The translations under genes and the position numbers were made by a program. 64,000 nt of DNA from Oreohelix idahoensis (taxonomy: Eukaryota; Mollusca; Gastropoda; Stylommatophora; Oreohelicidae). Position 1 is the stretch's first letter, and each line of letters starts with the position of its first letter. The notes under the pieces were generated by a model. It was given only the letters and a program-made list of their open reading frames with translations. It ran no database searches and had not been told where the DNA came from. The DNA lies in the NCBI GenBank assembly GCA_024509875.1, contig JAMPIV010004259.1, forward strand, positions 62,001 to 126,000. Direction: 5' to 3'. This document shows, one piece after another, positions 43,559 through 55,138 of this stretch.

Positions 43559-44518
43559 TGTAGAGTCTAGTAGATGTAGAGTCTACTTTATTCACCGTTG
43601 AAGTCGTTATAGACTATGCTGCATACATGGTGTATGGGTTGTAATAATATGCCGTGGTTAACAACTGTCAATGAAGTTAATTTAACTGTTATCAACTTCA
43701 GTCGGGCTTATATATGGCCGACACAAATTCAACATTATGAAACAAGGGTGTAGTCTAAAGTACTGACCACAACTGATAAAAGGATGTAAGTCGAGTCCAT
43801 TTTCTTGACGAAGACGCAGACAATTTATTACAGACGTTAGTACAAGTTCAAACGTAATATTCATAAGCATGCATCAACAACGTAGATTACTTCTGGGATA
43901 TGACAGTTCATATTGTTCTCGTTCTTTCCAATTTCTATTAATCATGAGCTTGATCAACATCTTATAATAAGGACCGACCCTTCAAGGACGGTGACCGACC
44001 TTCATGGTAATAATTTCTTCTTGGCTTGATTGGAGCCTACACGCCACGAAGGGGCTTCTGAAGTAATCCATAAAAAATGCAATAATAACCTTCAAAATAT
44101 TCTGGGTACGTCTGGAACCCACTAGAAATACGACCTGTGGTTCGTATTGAGGTCCAGCCAGATCGAAACACGTCAGAAGGACTGACGAGAAAAATCATAT
44201 AATTAATGTACACATATCGCCCTACCTTGGCCGATACAACAGTGCTCCTCTCCGGAGACTTTGAATACTTTATGAAGGCTTCCCCAATATCTGGGCAAGC
44301 TTGAACAATAGTTCACAAAAATACATGACCGACACCGGTCATGGCCATCAGGTCTCTCCTTACGTCATTGCTCTCTCCTTCTCTTTTTTTCCCTTCGCGC
44401 ACCGCGCTGCGCCTTTTTTCCCACTAATCTCCCCGACCGTGCGCAAATAATGAATTATATATATACTTACTCAAATGTGCCCCCACATTTAAATTACACG
44501 CGCCAAAAGGACGCAACA
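43559..44518 (-). repeat. Element B 5' LTR (960 bp)
   Basis: Same length as 36163-37122, seven substitutions by eye, no indel. Confidence 0.93.
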
Positions 44519-44523
44519 AACAC

Positions 44524-45393
44524 ACATCGCTAATTCTACACTTGCAAGTTTTGGCTACAACAGGACAGAAATAGGTCATCAACTGTTGACCCAGATAAAC
44601 AGTGCTAGCATTTATGTTATAATGCTACATAAACCACAACAGGACAAGTACTGAAGTTAACATCTAGGCATTTGCTACGTGGACCACAACTGCAAGTCGA
44701 GTCCCTTTTTGTAAACGGTACCGCTGGTCGTTTACACGTTTCAGTCAACAACAGACTTTTCTACGCCCGAGCATTCAAGTTACATTGTTCGAGGTCAAGT
44801 GTTTGTAAACAGTACGTGGAAATTGTAAACATTCAATGTGCAAGTCCTAAGTCGAGAAGGTCATAGTAACTTTTGTTCGTGAATACCACTTTATGCTGCA
44901 GTGTATTTGACATTCAGTGCGCGCTTGACATTCAGTGCGCGCTTGACATTTTGTTTCTGTGTTCGCAAGGAGCAAGTTAGTTACTGTAATATCATGTGTG
45001 ACTAAGCTTTATTTTGCAACACATTGAATTGATTGCTATTTATGTTAATTGTACTATTGTTGTGTATTTTTCTTGTGTTCTTTTGCGGGCTGGTTGGGTA
45101 AAGGTGACTCCTTTAGATAAATGCCACGTAATAGAGGTTATCTATTGAGAGCGTGTCGTTAGGGACTGCAAATTTCCTTAATTGGAATTTGCTAGCGACA
45201 ATCGTTGCTATTTACGTTTAGCTGTGCTGAAACTGTACTTATCGTTGTTTTTGTAATATTTTTTCTGTTTTTCAGTTTTGATTTCATTTGTTTGTATCTG
45301 TAGGTCTTTCTTTTCTTTTGTTTATTTCTTTACACCTTTTTGTTTATAACAGTGTTGCCATTTGTCTTGTTTATTTTTCGCGGTTATCATTAC
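44524..45393 (+). other. Element A leader, middle part
   Basis: Element A sequence between insertions B and C. It contains an 18-bp tandem repeat (gacattcagtgcgcgctt, twice, near 44911). The 64-codon frame at 44672 has no motif. Confidence 0.55.
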
Positions 45394-47981
45394 TGTCACG
45401 TAGGGTTTATAGTCATTTAATTTCCTACATCTTCTTCCTATTCTTTCACATAAACTCTCTCTTTTAATATCTCTGTACTTTTTTTCCTGTGTATTTTTCA
45501 TCCATTCGTTTTGCGAATATTATTCTCATATAATTCGCAAACTTTACCTGTTTTCCTTTCTCTTAAACTGAGAATCGCGCTAGGACGATATTACGTAGAT
45601 GTCAGGGCGTCAGAAGGCGTGATAAGTCGGTTCGCTGAACACAGGACGTAGCAAATCGTCTACATTCTCACCGAGCGCGCGAGCTTCTTCTCGGCATTAG
45701 TCCCGGTGAGGTGTGATACTTTACATCTGCACCGGGCAGTATCCAGACATTTGGCTGGAAAATCCCAAACTGACACGGCGCTCACTTGGGCAATGGAGTC
45801 AGGCTGTCTGGGATTTGAAACTGACACGCGTACATCGTGGTCAGTAGGTGACAGTTACGACACGCGTTAAGCGGACGTAAATGTTGGGAGTAGGGGAGAT
45901 AATTTCGCTTGGCGAAATAAGTTTGGGCCCTTTGGTCTGATTTTAAGATATTGGCCAAGTTTGAAACTTTAATTTCATTCTCGCTCATAGACTCCACAGT
46001 AGATAGGTCGCTCGAAAAACAGAATAGCTGTTAGCGAAGATCTCAGTTTGTTTCGGCAATTTGTCGAACTTCTAGACTTCCAGAAATATTTTCAGCATTT
46101 TTATTCTTAAGTTGTGCGACTACCTGTAATTCTGTGGTTGAGGTAATTAATATGATAGATATATAGATTTTGTGAGTGTTAAAGTGTTAAATCGCTTAAT
46201 TCATTTAAATCTATTTCTTTAGCGCAGAAGAGAAATAAAGTGGTAGGCTATTATATTTTCTAGGGAAGCATTCAGTGGAAAGCAGACTAAAAAATTAAAA
46301 ATTTCTAGCTTATAACGGCAATTGTAGCTATTTATGAATTTAATTTAACTGCTAATACTCAGTCGAGTGTATTTTTCTAAACTAACGTATAAACTCTAGA
46401 ATCCAGCCTCATGAATGAGGACGGGATACGCACGTGTTCCTAAATTCATGAGGATTGCTGATTTTTAAATATAACTTACGTCACGGGAAGTTTAAATGAT
46501 AAGCAAAGCTCTCTGCTTGCAAGTTTAAATGTAAGTTTTAACCAGTACAGATTCTGTTTATTATATTATATGTGTTATTTTTCCTCCACACAGTGAAAGT
46601 TTTGGGGTGACCCTAACTTTACCAGCACCTAGTAGTAGTTTCCATACTTGTGAAGAAATAGACAGTCCTTATTTTGAACCACGTGGGTTTTCTCAAGTAA
46701 CACTGATCTGACGGTGCAAGTTAGACAGAAATACTAATATCCCTATAACGGGTTTTCAAAGACTGTAATGATAAATACTGGACCTTGGAGCCAGCACTTA
46801 ATTTCTTCTAGAAACTATATATAATTTGCTGCCTGGTGGCGTGAATATTAACAATCATTTCCCGACTAGATTATATCTTGTGGACAAATCTGTGGTGTGA
46901 CTAAAGTGAATCCTATACTGAGGGAAGGCACCGACCTGACATTCATCATTTTTTTTAAACCTACGCTATTGACACTGTGCTCTGCTAACTCCCGCGCCTG
47001 GAATAATTGTTAGGTGACTTAATCAGACATTTGAACAAATTTGCATACCCAAGTAGTCGTTCCCGGAGACTCCAAGTTAGATAAGTCTTTTGGAACTGGG
47101 GACTTCTTGGCAGAAGACTGCATTTTTTTTGAGTCTGTGTGTGAAAATCTAAAATCAAGGTGTTCCAAGAGGCAGCAAGCAAAGTCGTGAGTACTAGTGT
47201 GAGAAGCCATGGCGGAATGAATGAGTGTACGCTGGTTTGAGTGATATTTTTCACTATTATATCTTTGACACCCTGTTGCTGTCCTATTTATTTTTTTTCA
47301 ATCTGCATAATTTGTTGCTAAGGCTAGAGTTCTTGTGTTTTGTCTTAGGTTAAATCAGATTTTTTCAAACTCTGTGCATATAATTACGAGATAAAACAAA
47401 GAAAAAACTCTTAGACTCAAACCCTATGTATCTGTGACTCTGGCGCCATCATCTGTTCTCTTAACGGGGCCGGGCTAAACCTAGAGTTAACACTATAACG
47501 GGGCTATCATCCTTGCAACATTTCCTTGATTTTTTATGACTATGTGTATATGTATTTTCCTCGATGTACTTTCTTTGATGTTGTGAGCCGATTTTTCCTG
47601 ATAATAAAATCGCTCTTGAACTTGATAATCGTGTTTGGTCAGCTCGTTCTAGATAAATATATATATCATTGTTATAGTTTTCCCACGTCGGTGTGTTTAC
47701 CTGTCGTCACGTGTATGTGCGTGCCTGTGAGTGATAGAAATATACGTAATATGTATATTGGTGTAGTCTGTCTGACGCTGTAACAACTGTTGTAGAAGAT
47801 AGGTGAGAGAGAGAGAAGAATTCTTTTCGCTTTCAGAGACAGCCACTATATCAAATCTATCATCTCACGTGTGTGGAAATTCTATTACCTTTCACTAACT
47901 CTCACTGAGTCTATCACCTATTCAAACCTATTCAGAAGGGACCAAACCTAGTCTTAATTCTCCTATCGGAAATCTACGACA
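45394..47981 (+). repeat. Element C 5' LTR (2588 bp)
   Basis: Begins TGTCACGTAGGG and ends ATCTACGACA. AATAAA near 47604 is a candidate poly-A signal, and a TATATAA lies near 46817. The LTR is unusually long; the 85-codon frame found in both copies (47526, 54142) has no recognisable motif. Confidence 0.95.
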
Positions 47982-48114
47982 AATGGGGGCTCGTCCGGGA
48001 TTTTTGAACTTAGAATAGGAAGACGAGTACGACAAATGAGGGCTCGTTTCCGGTCTTTGAACTTAGAATAGGAAGACGAGTACGACAAACGTGCACTCGT
48101 CTATCTGGATTTTG
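47974..48114 (+). repeat. Triplicated primer-site/leader repeat, period about 53 bp
   Basis: Three consecutive units start with (c)tacgacaaa. Unit 1 (47974-48027) spans the LTR end and the true primer site. Unit 2 (48028-48080) has a mutated site (TGAGGGCTCGTTTCCGG) and the same 'gaacttagaataggaagacg' tail. Unit 3 (48081-48114) is truncated and more diverged. Confidence 0.85.
47984..48001 (+). promoter_or_regulatory. Element C primer-binding site (tRNA-Pro type)
   Basis: TGGGGGCTCGTCCGGGAT, two bases after the LTR, equals the 18-base proline-tRNA primer site known from murine-leukaemia-type retroviruses. The match concerns the conserved tRNA only. Confidence 0.85.
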
Positions 48115-48788
48115 TATTTAAGATTCTTATTCTGAAATAGAGTAAGAGTGTGAGGTCTTGTGAGTTGTGTTCCCCATTAAAAAAAAAAATTACCCCCTAG
48201 ACTAGCGATCTGTTTACGGGCGTGCTGACCACACAAACTAATAAGTTTTTTTTTTCCACAGCATCTTTGAATAATATACATTTTGGTTACAGGTTGATTT
48301 GTCGGGATATATGTTAACTGCTGATTGTAATACTAAATGCTGGTAAAGTGGTGAGTGTATAACATTCACTGGGTACTGAGGCAGAACGGCGTTTGAACTA
48401 AGTTAAGGAGTGTGTTTCGGACTTTTTTGTCCAGATTAATTCCCTCCCTTACCCGATCTGACTTCAGGGGCGAACTTATAGTGGATTTTTAAAAATTAAG
48501 GGATTATTTTTCTCTTTAATTTTTGCAATATTCTTTTGCTTTTCCACTGTAGCAACTTAATTTTCAGTTGTAATCTTAACTACCATTTATTTGGCGTAGT
48601 CGTGTTTTGCATTGAGTGCTTTATTGCCGATAATAGCAGCGATAGTTAGATTTTTATTTTTGGAGGAGGTATCCCAGGGTTAAGGATATCATCTTTTGAT
48701 TTTTGGAATTTTTTTCTCGTAAGTGGTAGGAACCAGGTTAGTCTTTTTCCTATTTTCTATCTCCACGTGTCTCAGTCACTGACATAAT
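48115..48788 (+). other. Element C leader
   Basis: Non-coding, T-rich, up to the gag start codon. Confidence 0.6.
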
Positions 48789-51700
48789 ATGGCCGAGAGG
48801 GCAAAGCTTAGACAACTCCTCAGGGACGAAGCGAGAGAGGAGGGACTGGAAGGAGAAGAAGCGAAAGCATTTGTCAGAGACGAACTTGAGAGATATGATG
48901 CGGAGAGGAAAGCAGCTGAAGCTAAAGAGGAAAAAGAAGAACTCAAGAGGAAAGAAGCAGAAGCTAGAGAGAGGGAAAGAGCAGACCGTCTATTACAGCA
49001 GAAGAAGATGGACGAGGAAATGGAAATTCGCAGGATGCAGCATGAGGAAAAGGAGAAGGAGAGACAGCACGAGAAGGAGAGGGAGGAGAGACAGCTTGAG
49101 GAAAAAGAGAAACAGAGACAGCATGAGCTGGCGCTTAAGACTCTAGAGTTCCAAAGCCGTGGTGCTGCCTCTACCTCCAGCAATGGAGAGTCTTCTCCTC
49201 ACTCCTCCTTAACTGACCCTGCTAACACTCAATCTCTTCAACTAAATGCTATGTCTTTCACTCTTGAATCTTTTCCTTGTCCAAATGAGAAGATTGACAC
49301 ATGGTTAGAAAAATTTGAGAAAATTGCAACTCTGTACGGGTTAGAGAGGTCGCGTTGGAATATGAAACTTTCCCAGGCCCTAAAAGGTTCCGCTTATGAT
49401 GTTTATTCTAAGCTGGAAAGTAGCCAACAAGACGACTACGATGTGTTGAAGAAAGCGTTACTGGAGCGCTTTGAAATGAACGCTCGCAAGTTTTTGCAAC
49501 TGTTTCGCAACAGCCGGAAAGAGAATTCTGAAACTTTTCACCAGTTCTCATCTCGTCTTAAGGGATATCTAACAAAGTGCCTTGAGCTTTCGCAGCTCCC
49601 CTCTACCTATGAAGGTCTTGAGGAACTTGTTCTAACTGAACAAATAAAGAACACTTTGTCTGCTGATACCCGGAGATTTCTCGCTGAGCAGGGGGCAGAA
49701 AAACTTGAAGACATTTTGGAAAAGTCTGAGCGTTATCACAATGCGCTGGCTGAACTACCGGCCACAAAGCGGAAACCGACAGAGGAGCATTTTCGAAAAC
49801 ATAACCTAGAACAATCTTCTCAGGCTTCTAACCAAAATAACCACAGAGAAACTGGACCTCAAAACCCCCCTCCTGAAAAATCCAAGTTCTACAAGAACAA
49901 GTACCCCAACCACCCCAAACAGTCTGATCAACCCGACCGCCCTACATGGCAGCGTAGCCAGAAAGGACAAGGTGGCAAAGGGAGAACCCCTGAGCACGGG
50001 ACATATGATCAGACCGAGCACACCGAGCCGAAACGCATCGGATGCTTATTGACAGTCTCGCAAGGCGGAATTGTTGACAGTGATTCCAAACCTGTTGGGG
50101 ATAGACCCTCAACGCGAGGTACTGTTACTTTGAACGGTTCTCAAACTTCTTGCTTATTTGACACGGGGCTTTCTTACGATTGCATTGTTGCCAGAAACCT
50201 GGTCAAACCCGGTCAAGAGACAGCAGAGACCGTCCAACTTTGTGGAGTTCGTAAGAGTGAGGCACCTACAGCGCTTCCCATCGCATTGGTGGAGATACAC
50301 TCTGACTTTGTCAGAGGTGTGATCAAAGCGGCTGTTATGGATGATCCCATCTACCCAGTCATACTTGGCGGGAGATACGTGTGTATTGGGAAACCGGAAG
50401 AGCCGATTGTGGCAGCAGTAACTACAAGAGGGCAAACCAAGAAGGAACGGGAGCCTGCGCCAAATTTGTTACCTATGGAACTTAAAGAAGCGCAATACAA
50501 GGACCCTACTTTGGCACCCTGCTTTAGGAAACTGCCCATGGCTAAGGAACCCAAACAGCACGGGGACATTTTTTCTGAGGATGGCGTACTTTATCGGAGA
50601 ACGGGCAAGCCTGACCAAGGTTACAACCAGCTCCTAGTACCGAAACAGTACAGAAGCCAAATCCTAGAAATGGGGCACTCTCTTCCCTTTAGCGGACATA
50701 TGGGACAGAACGCCACAAACCAACGTATAACCACTCATTATTGGTGGCCTGGAGTGAATACTGATATTATCAGATATGTCAAATCCTGTGCCCAGTGCCA
50801 ACGTGTACCACCCAAGCAACGGACCCCCCCAGTCCACATGGGTGAAATGCCAATAATGGGAACACCATTCGAACGGGTTGTGATCGACATTTTAGGGCCT
50901 TTCGAAAGGACTAAAAGAAGGAACAGGTTCATCCTGACCTTAGTCGATACATGCACTTTATGGGCAGAAGCTACCCCGCTAACATGCGCAGATGCCAAGC
51001 ATGTCGCAGAAGCCCTCGTGCAGATTTTCACTCGGTTGGGATTCCCGCAGCAAGTGTTGACGGATAATGGATCTCCATACCGAAACCTGTTGATGGATGA
51101 GATCGTTAAGATCTTGAGGACCCAACACATCCACACTAAGCCATATACTCCGGCGGGAAATGGGCTCGTGGAACGTGCTAATGGAAACCTCACCATGATG
51201 CTAAGTAAGCTGGCACAAGTGAAACCTGAAGATTGGGATCTCTGTATTCCTGCAGCATTATTTGGCTACAGAGAATCTCCTCATACTTCCACAGGATTTC
51301 CGCCAGCTACACTCTTATTTGGCAGACCCATTAAGGGCCCGCTTGAAGCCTTACTTCAGTCTCTGACAGACGAGAAGGCGGATGAGACAGTCGTCTCAGC
51401 AAGTAAATATGTGTCGGTTTTAAAGGAAAGGTTGAAACTAGGGTGGGACCTAGCAACGACTAACTTTAAGCGAGCTCGCACAAAGCACGCTAACCGATAC
51501 AGGAAAGTCGCGGAAGAGAGAGAACTGGAAGCAGGAGAGAAAGTTTTGGTGTTACTCCCTACTGAGAACAACCAACTGAAGATCGGATGGCAAGGGCCGT
51601 TTACCGTCCTGAAAAAGATTTCTAAGGCTAACTACCAGATCTCTATTGAAGGAAAGGAGAAGGTTTTCCATTTAAATCTCTTAAAGAGATACTTGGAAAA

Positions 51701-51884
51701 ACCAGTGCCAACCTCCGACCATCTCCTGACGATCGCCAAAACTGACGAAGATGATGATAGTGGCAGGGATATTCCACCGCTATCACAGGAAATCTTTCAA
51801 AAATGTCAGAAGCGGCGACGCTCTTTCAAGCGCGCATATGAGACATTCCATAGGAAGGAAACTTTGAGGAGTGGACTTGAGTAG
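48789..51884 (+). CDS. Element C gag-protease-integrase polyprotein (1031 aa)
   Basis: Intact frame. Residues 1-120 form a charged coiled coil (R/K/E/Q-rich). About 150-345 is a capsid-like domain (MSFTLESFPCPNEKIDTWL, LLERFEMNARKF, FHQFSSRLKGYL). About 350-420 is a basic Pro/Gln/Lys tract with no CCHC knuckle. The aspartic protease has DTG at 458-460. The integrase has its finger at His630, His637, Cys667 and Cys670, a DD35E core at Asp700, Asp759 and Glu795, and a GPF module at 936-938. It stops about 95 residues later. The protease-to-integrase linker (VAAVTTRGQ...) parallels VNAVVTRAQ of element A, which supports a native PR-IN order and loss of the 3' RT-RNase H part, not removal of an internal RT. 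Confidence 0.95.
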   Translation: MAERAKLRQLLRDEAREEGLEGEEAKAFVRDELERYDAERKAAEAKEEKEELKRKEAEARERERADRLLQQKKMDEEMEIRRMQHEEKEKERQHEKEREERQLEEKEKQRQHELALKTLEFQSRGAASTSSNGESSPHSSLTDPANTQSLQLNAMSFTLESFPCPNEKIDTWLEKFEKIATLYGLERSRWNMKLSQALKGSAYDVYSKLESSQQDDYDVLKKALLERFEMNARKFLQLFRNSRKENSETFHQFSSRLKGYLTKCLELSQLPSTYEGLEELVLTEQIKNTLSADTRRFLAEQGAEKLEDILEKSERYHNALAELPATKRKPTEEHFRKHNLEQSSQASNQNNHRETGPQNPPPEKSKFYKNKYPNHPKQSDQPDRPTWQRSQKGQGGKGRTPEHGTYDQTEHTEPKRIGCLLTVSQGGIVDSDSKPVGDRPSTRGTVTLNGSQTSCLFDTGLSYDCIVARNLVKPGQETAETVQLCGVRKSEAPTALPIALVEIHSDFVRGVIKAAVMDDPIYPVILGGRYVCIGKPEEPIVAAVTTRGQTKKEREPAPNLLPMELKEAQYKDPTLAPCFRKLPMAKEPKQHGDIFSEDGVLYRRTGKPDQGYNQLLVPKQYRSQILEMGHSLPFSGHMGQNATNQRITTHYWWPGVNTDIIRYVKSCAQCQRVPPKQRTPPVHMGEMPIMGTPFERVVIDILGPFERTKRRNRFILTLVDTCTLWAEATPLTCADAKHVAEALVQIFTRLGFPQQVLTDNGSPYRNLLMDEIVKILRTQHIHTKPYTPAGNGLVERANGNLTMMLSKLAQVKPEDWDLCIPAALFGYRESPHTSTGFPPATLLFGRPIKGPLEALLQSLTDEKADETVVSASKYVSVLKERLKLGWDLATTNFKRARTKHANRYRKVAEERELEAGEKVLVLLPTENNQLKIGWQGPFTVLKKISKANYQISIEGKEKVFHLNLLKRYLEKPVPTSDHLLTIAKTDEDDDSGRDIPPLSQEIFQKCQKRRRSFKRAYETFHRKETLRSGLE

Positions 51885-51996
51885 GAATTGGACAGAGATG
51901 GAGGGGGAGATGGAGAGGGAAGAAGACAGACACCCCGAAGCTACGGTTATAGGAAATTAAACTCCATAACGTAGACATGGAGTGCTTCCATATCTT

Positions 51997-52008
51997 AAAG
52001 GGGGGAGG
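51997..52008 (+). promoter_or_regulatory. Element C polypurine tract
   Basis: aaaggggggagg just before the 3' LTR. A second purine-rich run (gagatggagggggagatgg) lies at 51895-51913, after the stop codon. Confidence 0.85.
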
Positions 52009-52011
52009 CTC

Positions 52012-54595
52012 TGTCACGTAGGGTTTATAGTCATTTAATTTCCTACATCTTCTTCCTATTCTTTCACATAAACTCTCTCTTTTAATATCTCTGTATTTTT
52101 TTTTTCCTGTATATTTTTTCATCCATTCGTTTTGCGAATATTATTCTCATATAATTCGCAAACTTTACCTGTTTTCCTTTCTCTTAAACTGAGAATCGCG
52201 CTAGGACGATATTACGTAGATGTCAGGGCGTCAGAAGGCGTGATAAGTCGGTTCGCTGAACACAGGACGTAGCAAATCGTCTACATTCTCACCGAGCGCG
52301 CGAGCTTCTTCTCGGCATTAGTCCCGGTGAGGTGTGATACTTTACATCTGCACCGGGCAGTATCCAGACATTTGGCTGGAAAATCCCAAACTGACACGGC
52401 GCTCACTTGGGCAATGGAGTCAGGCTGTCTGGGATTTGAAACTGACACGCGTACATCGTGGTCAGTAGGTGACAGTTACGACACGCGTTAAGCGGACGTA
52501 AATGTTGGGAGTAGGGGAGATAATTTCGCTTGGCGAAATAAGTTTGGGCCCTTTGTCTGATTTTAAGATATTGGCCAAGTTTGAAACTTTAATTTCATTC
52601 TCGCTCATAGACTCCACAGTAGATAGGTCGCTCGAAAAACAGAATAGCCGTTAGCGAAGATCTCAGTTTGTTTCGGCAATTTGTCGAACTTCTAGACTTC
52701 CAGAAATATTTTCAGCATTTTTATTCTTAAGTTGTGCGACTACCTGTAATTCTGTGGTTGAGGTAATTAATATGATAGATATATAGATTTTGTGAGTGTT
52801 AAAGTGTTAAATCGCTTAATTCATTTAAATCTATTTCTTTAGCGCAGAAGAGAAATAAAGTGGTAGGCTATTATATTTTCTAGGGAAGCATTCAGTGGAA
52901 AGCAGACTAAAAAATTAAAAATTTCTAGCTTATAACGGCAATTGTAGCTATTTATGAATTTAATTTAACTGCTAATACTCAGTCGAGTGTATTTTTCTAA
53001 ACTAACGTATAAACTCTAGAATCCAGCCTCATGAATGAGGACGGGATACGCACGTGTTCCTAAATTCATGAGGATTGCTGATTTTTAAATATAACTTACG
53101 TCACGGGAAGTTTAAATGATAAGCAAAGCTCTCTGCTTGCAAGTTTAAATGTAAGTTTTAACCAGTACAGATTCTGTTTATTATATTATATGTGTTATTT
53201 TTCCTCCACACAGTGAAAGTTTTGGGGTGACCCTAACTTTACCAGCACCTAGTAGTAGTTTCCATACTTGTGAAGAAATAGACAGTCCTTATTTTGAACC
53301 ACGTGGGTTTTCTCAAGTAACACTGATCTGACGGTGCAAGTTAGACAGAACTACTAAGATCCCTATAACGGGTTTTCAAAGACTGTAATGATAAATACTG
53401 GACCTTGGAGCCAGCACTTAATTTCTTCTAGAAACTATATATAATTTGCTGCCTGGTGGCGTGAATATTAACAATCATTTCCCGACTAGATTATATCTTG
53501 TGGACAAATCTGTGGTGTGACTAAAGTGAATCCTATACTGAGGGAAGGCACCGACCTGACATTCATCATTTTTTTTAAACCTACGCTATTGACACTGTGC
53601 TCTGCTAACTCCCGCGCCTGGAATAATTGTTAGGTGACTTAATCAGACATTTGAACAAATTTGCATACCCAAGTAGTCGTTCCCGGAGACTCCAAGTTAG
53701 ATAAGTCTTTTGGAACTGGGGACTTCTTGGCAGAAGACTGCATTTTTTTGAGTCTGTGTGAAAATCTAAAATCAAGGTGTTCCAAGAGGCAGCAAGCAAA
53801 GTCGTGAGTACTAGTGTGAGAAGCCATGGCGGAATGAATGAGTGTACGCTGGTTTGAGTGGTATTTTTCACTATTATATCTTTGACACCCTGTTGCTGTC
53901 CTATTTATTTTTTTTCAATCTGCATAATTTGTTGCTAAGGCTAGAGTTCTTGTGTTTTGTCTTAGGTTAAATCAGATTTTTTCAAACTCTGTGCATATAA
54001 TTACGAGATAAAACAAAGAAAAACTCTTAGACTCAAACCCTATGTATCTGTGACTCTGGCGCCATCATCTGTTCTCTTAACGGGGCCGGGCTAAACCTAG
54101 AGTTAACACTATAACGGGGCTATCATCTTTGCAACATTTCCTTGATTTTTTATGACTATGTGTATATGTATTTTCCTCGATGTACTTTCTTTGATGTTGT
54201 GAGCCGATTTTTCCTGATAATAAAATCGCTCTTGAACTTGATAATCGTGTTTGGTCAGCTCGTTCTAGATAAATATATATATCATTGTTATAGTTTTCCC
54301 ACGTCGGTGTGTTTACCTGTCGTCACGTGTATGTGCGTGCCTGTGAGTGATAGAAATATACGTAATATGTATATTGGTGTAGTCTGTCTGACGCTGTAAC
54401 AACTGTTGTAGAAGATAGGTGAGAGAGAGAAGAATTCTTTTCGCTTTCAGAGACAGCCACTATATCAAATCTATCATCTCACGTGTGTGGAAATTCTATT
54501 ACCTTTCACTAACTCTCACTGAGTCTATCACCTATTCAAACCTATTCAGAAGGGACCAAACCTAGTCTTAATTCTCCTATCGGAAATCTACGACA
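52012..54595 (+). repeat. Element C 3' LTR (2584 bp)
   Basis: Partner of 45394-47981; differences include a few homopolymer indels and single-base changes. Confidence 0.95.
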
Positions 54596-54600
54596 ATTAC

Positions 54601-55138
54601 ACATTTGTGTAACATTTTTTTTTACTTTTTGCTGTATTGTTTATTTGACTTCCGCGAACGTTTTCAGTCATTGTTCTGTATCTTTGTCTTTGTATTTATG
54701 ATTGTTCTACATTATTGTCATACACAGTCTACATACATACACTTGGTCATGTATTATTACTATTGATAAGGTATACTCTTCATATAGAGATTGTTAATAA
54801 AATATTATTATATAAGATATTTATACAAGTTCTTTGATAAAAGACTTGTTATCCACAAAGATTGAGACAAGGTGAAATACATATTCAAGTTCTTTATAAA
54901 AAAAAAAGACTTGTGCCCATAGTGAGTGGGATATAAAGGAATTATTTTCCACAGGTACTCAAGTGATTTTTTGTTACATTATAAACAAAAGGACCATACA
55001 AGGTCTTTGTCTAAAACTAAGAGAGTGAAATAAAGTGAAGTGAGTATACAAGTCTAGCATTTCAGACTTGTCTCCCAATGATTGGGATATACAGGTAATT
55101 TAGTTAATTTTTTCAGGTTTCTGATCTCATTAGACAGA
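54601..55138 (+). other. Element A leader, last part
   Basis: AT-rich non-coding sequence between the element C target site and gag. Confidence 0.55.

Larger units (their letters stand above)
36163..44518 (-). mobile_element. Element B: non-autonomous LTR element carrying a coiled-coil/RRM gene
   Basis: 8356 bp, minus orientation, with 960-bp LTRs (7 differences by eye), TG...CA ends and the target duplication aacac (36158-36162, 44519-44523). Reading the minus strand: LTR, primer site at 43556, about 0.8 kb leader, a 1016-codon ORF, an internally deleted RNase H scar, a tRNA-SINE, polypurine tract and LTR. It has no gag capsid, protease, integrase or RT. It is inserted in the leader of element A. 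The scar shows descent from a Ty3/gypsy element related to A. Confidence 0.93.
45394..54595 (+). mobile_element. Element C: LTR retrotransposon with gag-PR-IN and no RT
   Basis: 9202 bp, LTRs of 2588 and 2584 bp differing at roughly ten to twelve sites by eye, target duplication attac (45389-45393, 54596-54600). It has a tRNA-Pro primer site, a strong polypurine tract and one intact 1031-codon frame for gag, protease and integrase. The frame stops 127 bp before the 3' LTR, so there is no room for RT or RNase H. It is inserted in the leader of element A. Confidence 0.95.

Noticed and set aside
47526..47783. 85-codon hydrophobic frame conserved at 54142-54399
   Set aside because: Lies in both LTRs of element C. 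It spans the likely poly-A signal region and has no motif.
48776..49183. 135-codon minus-strand frame, Ser/Leu-rich
   Set aside because: Antisense shadow of the coiled-coil part of element C gag.
48789..51884. Element C frame as canonical gypsy with an internally deleted RT
   Set aside because: The linker between protease and integrase matches the native linker of elements A and D, so RT was lost from the 3' end, not from between the two.
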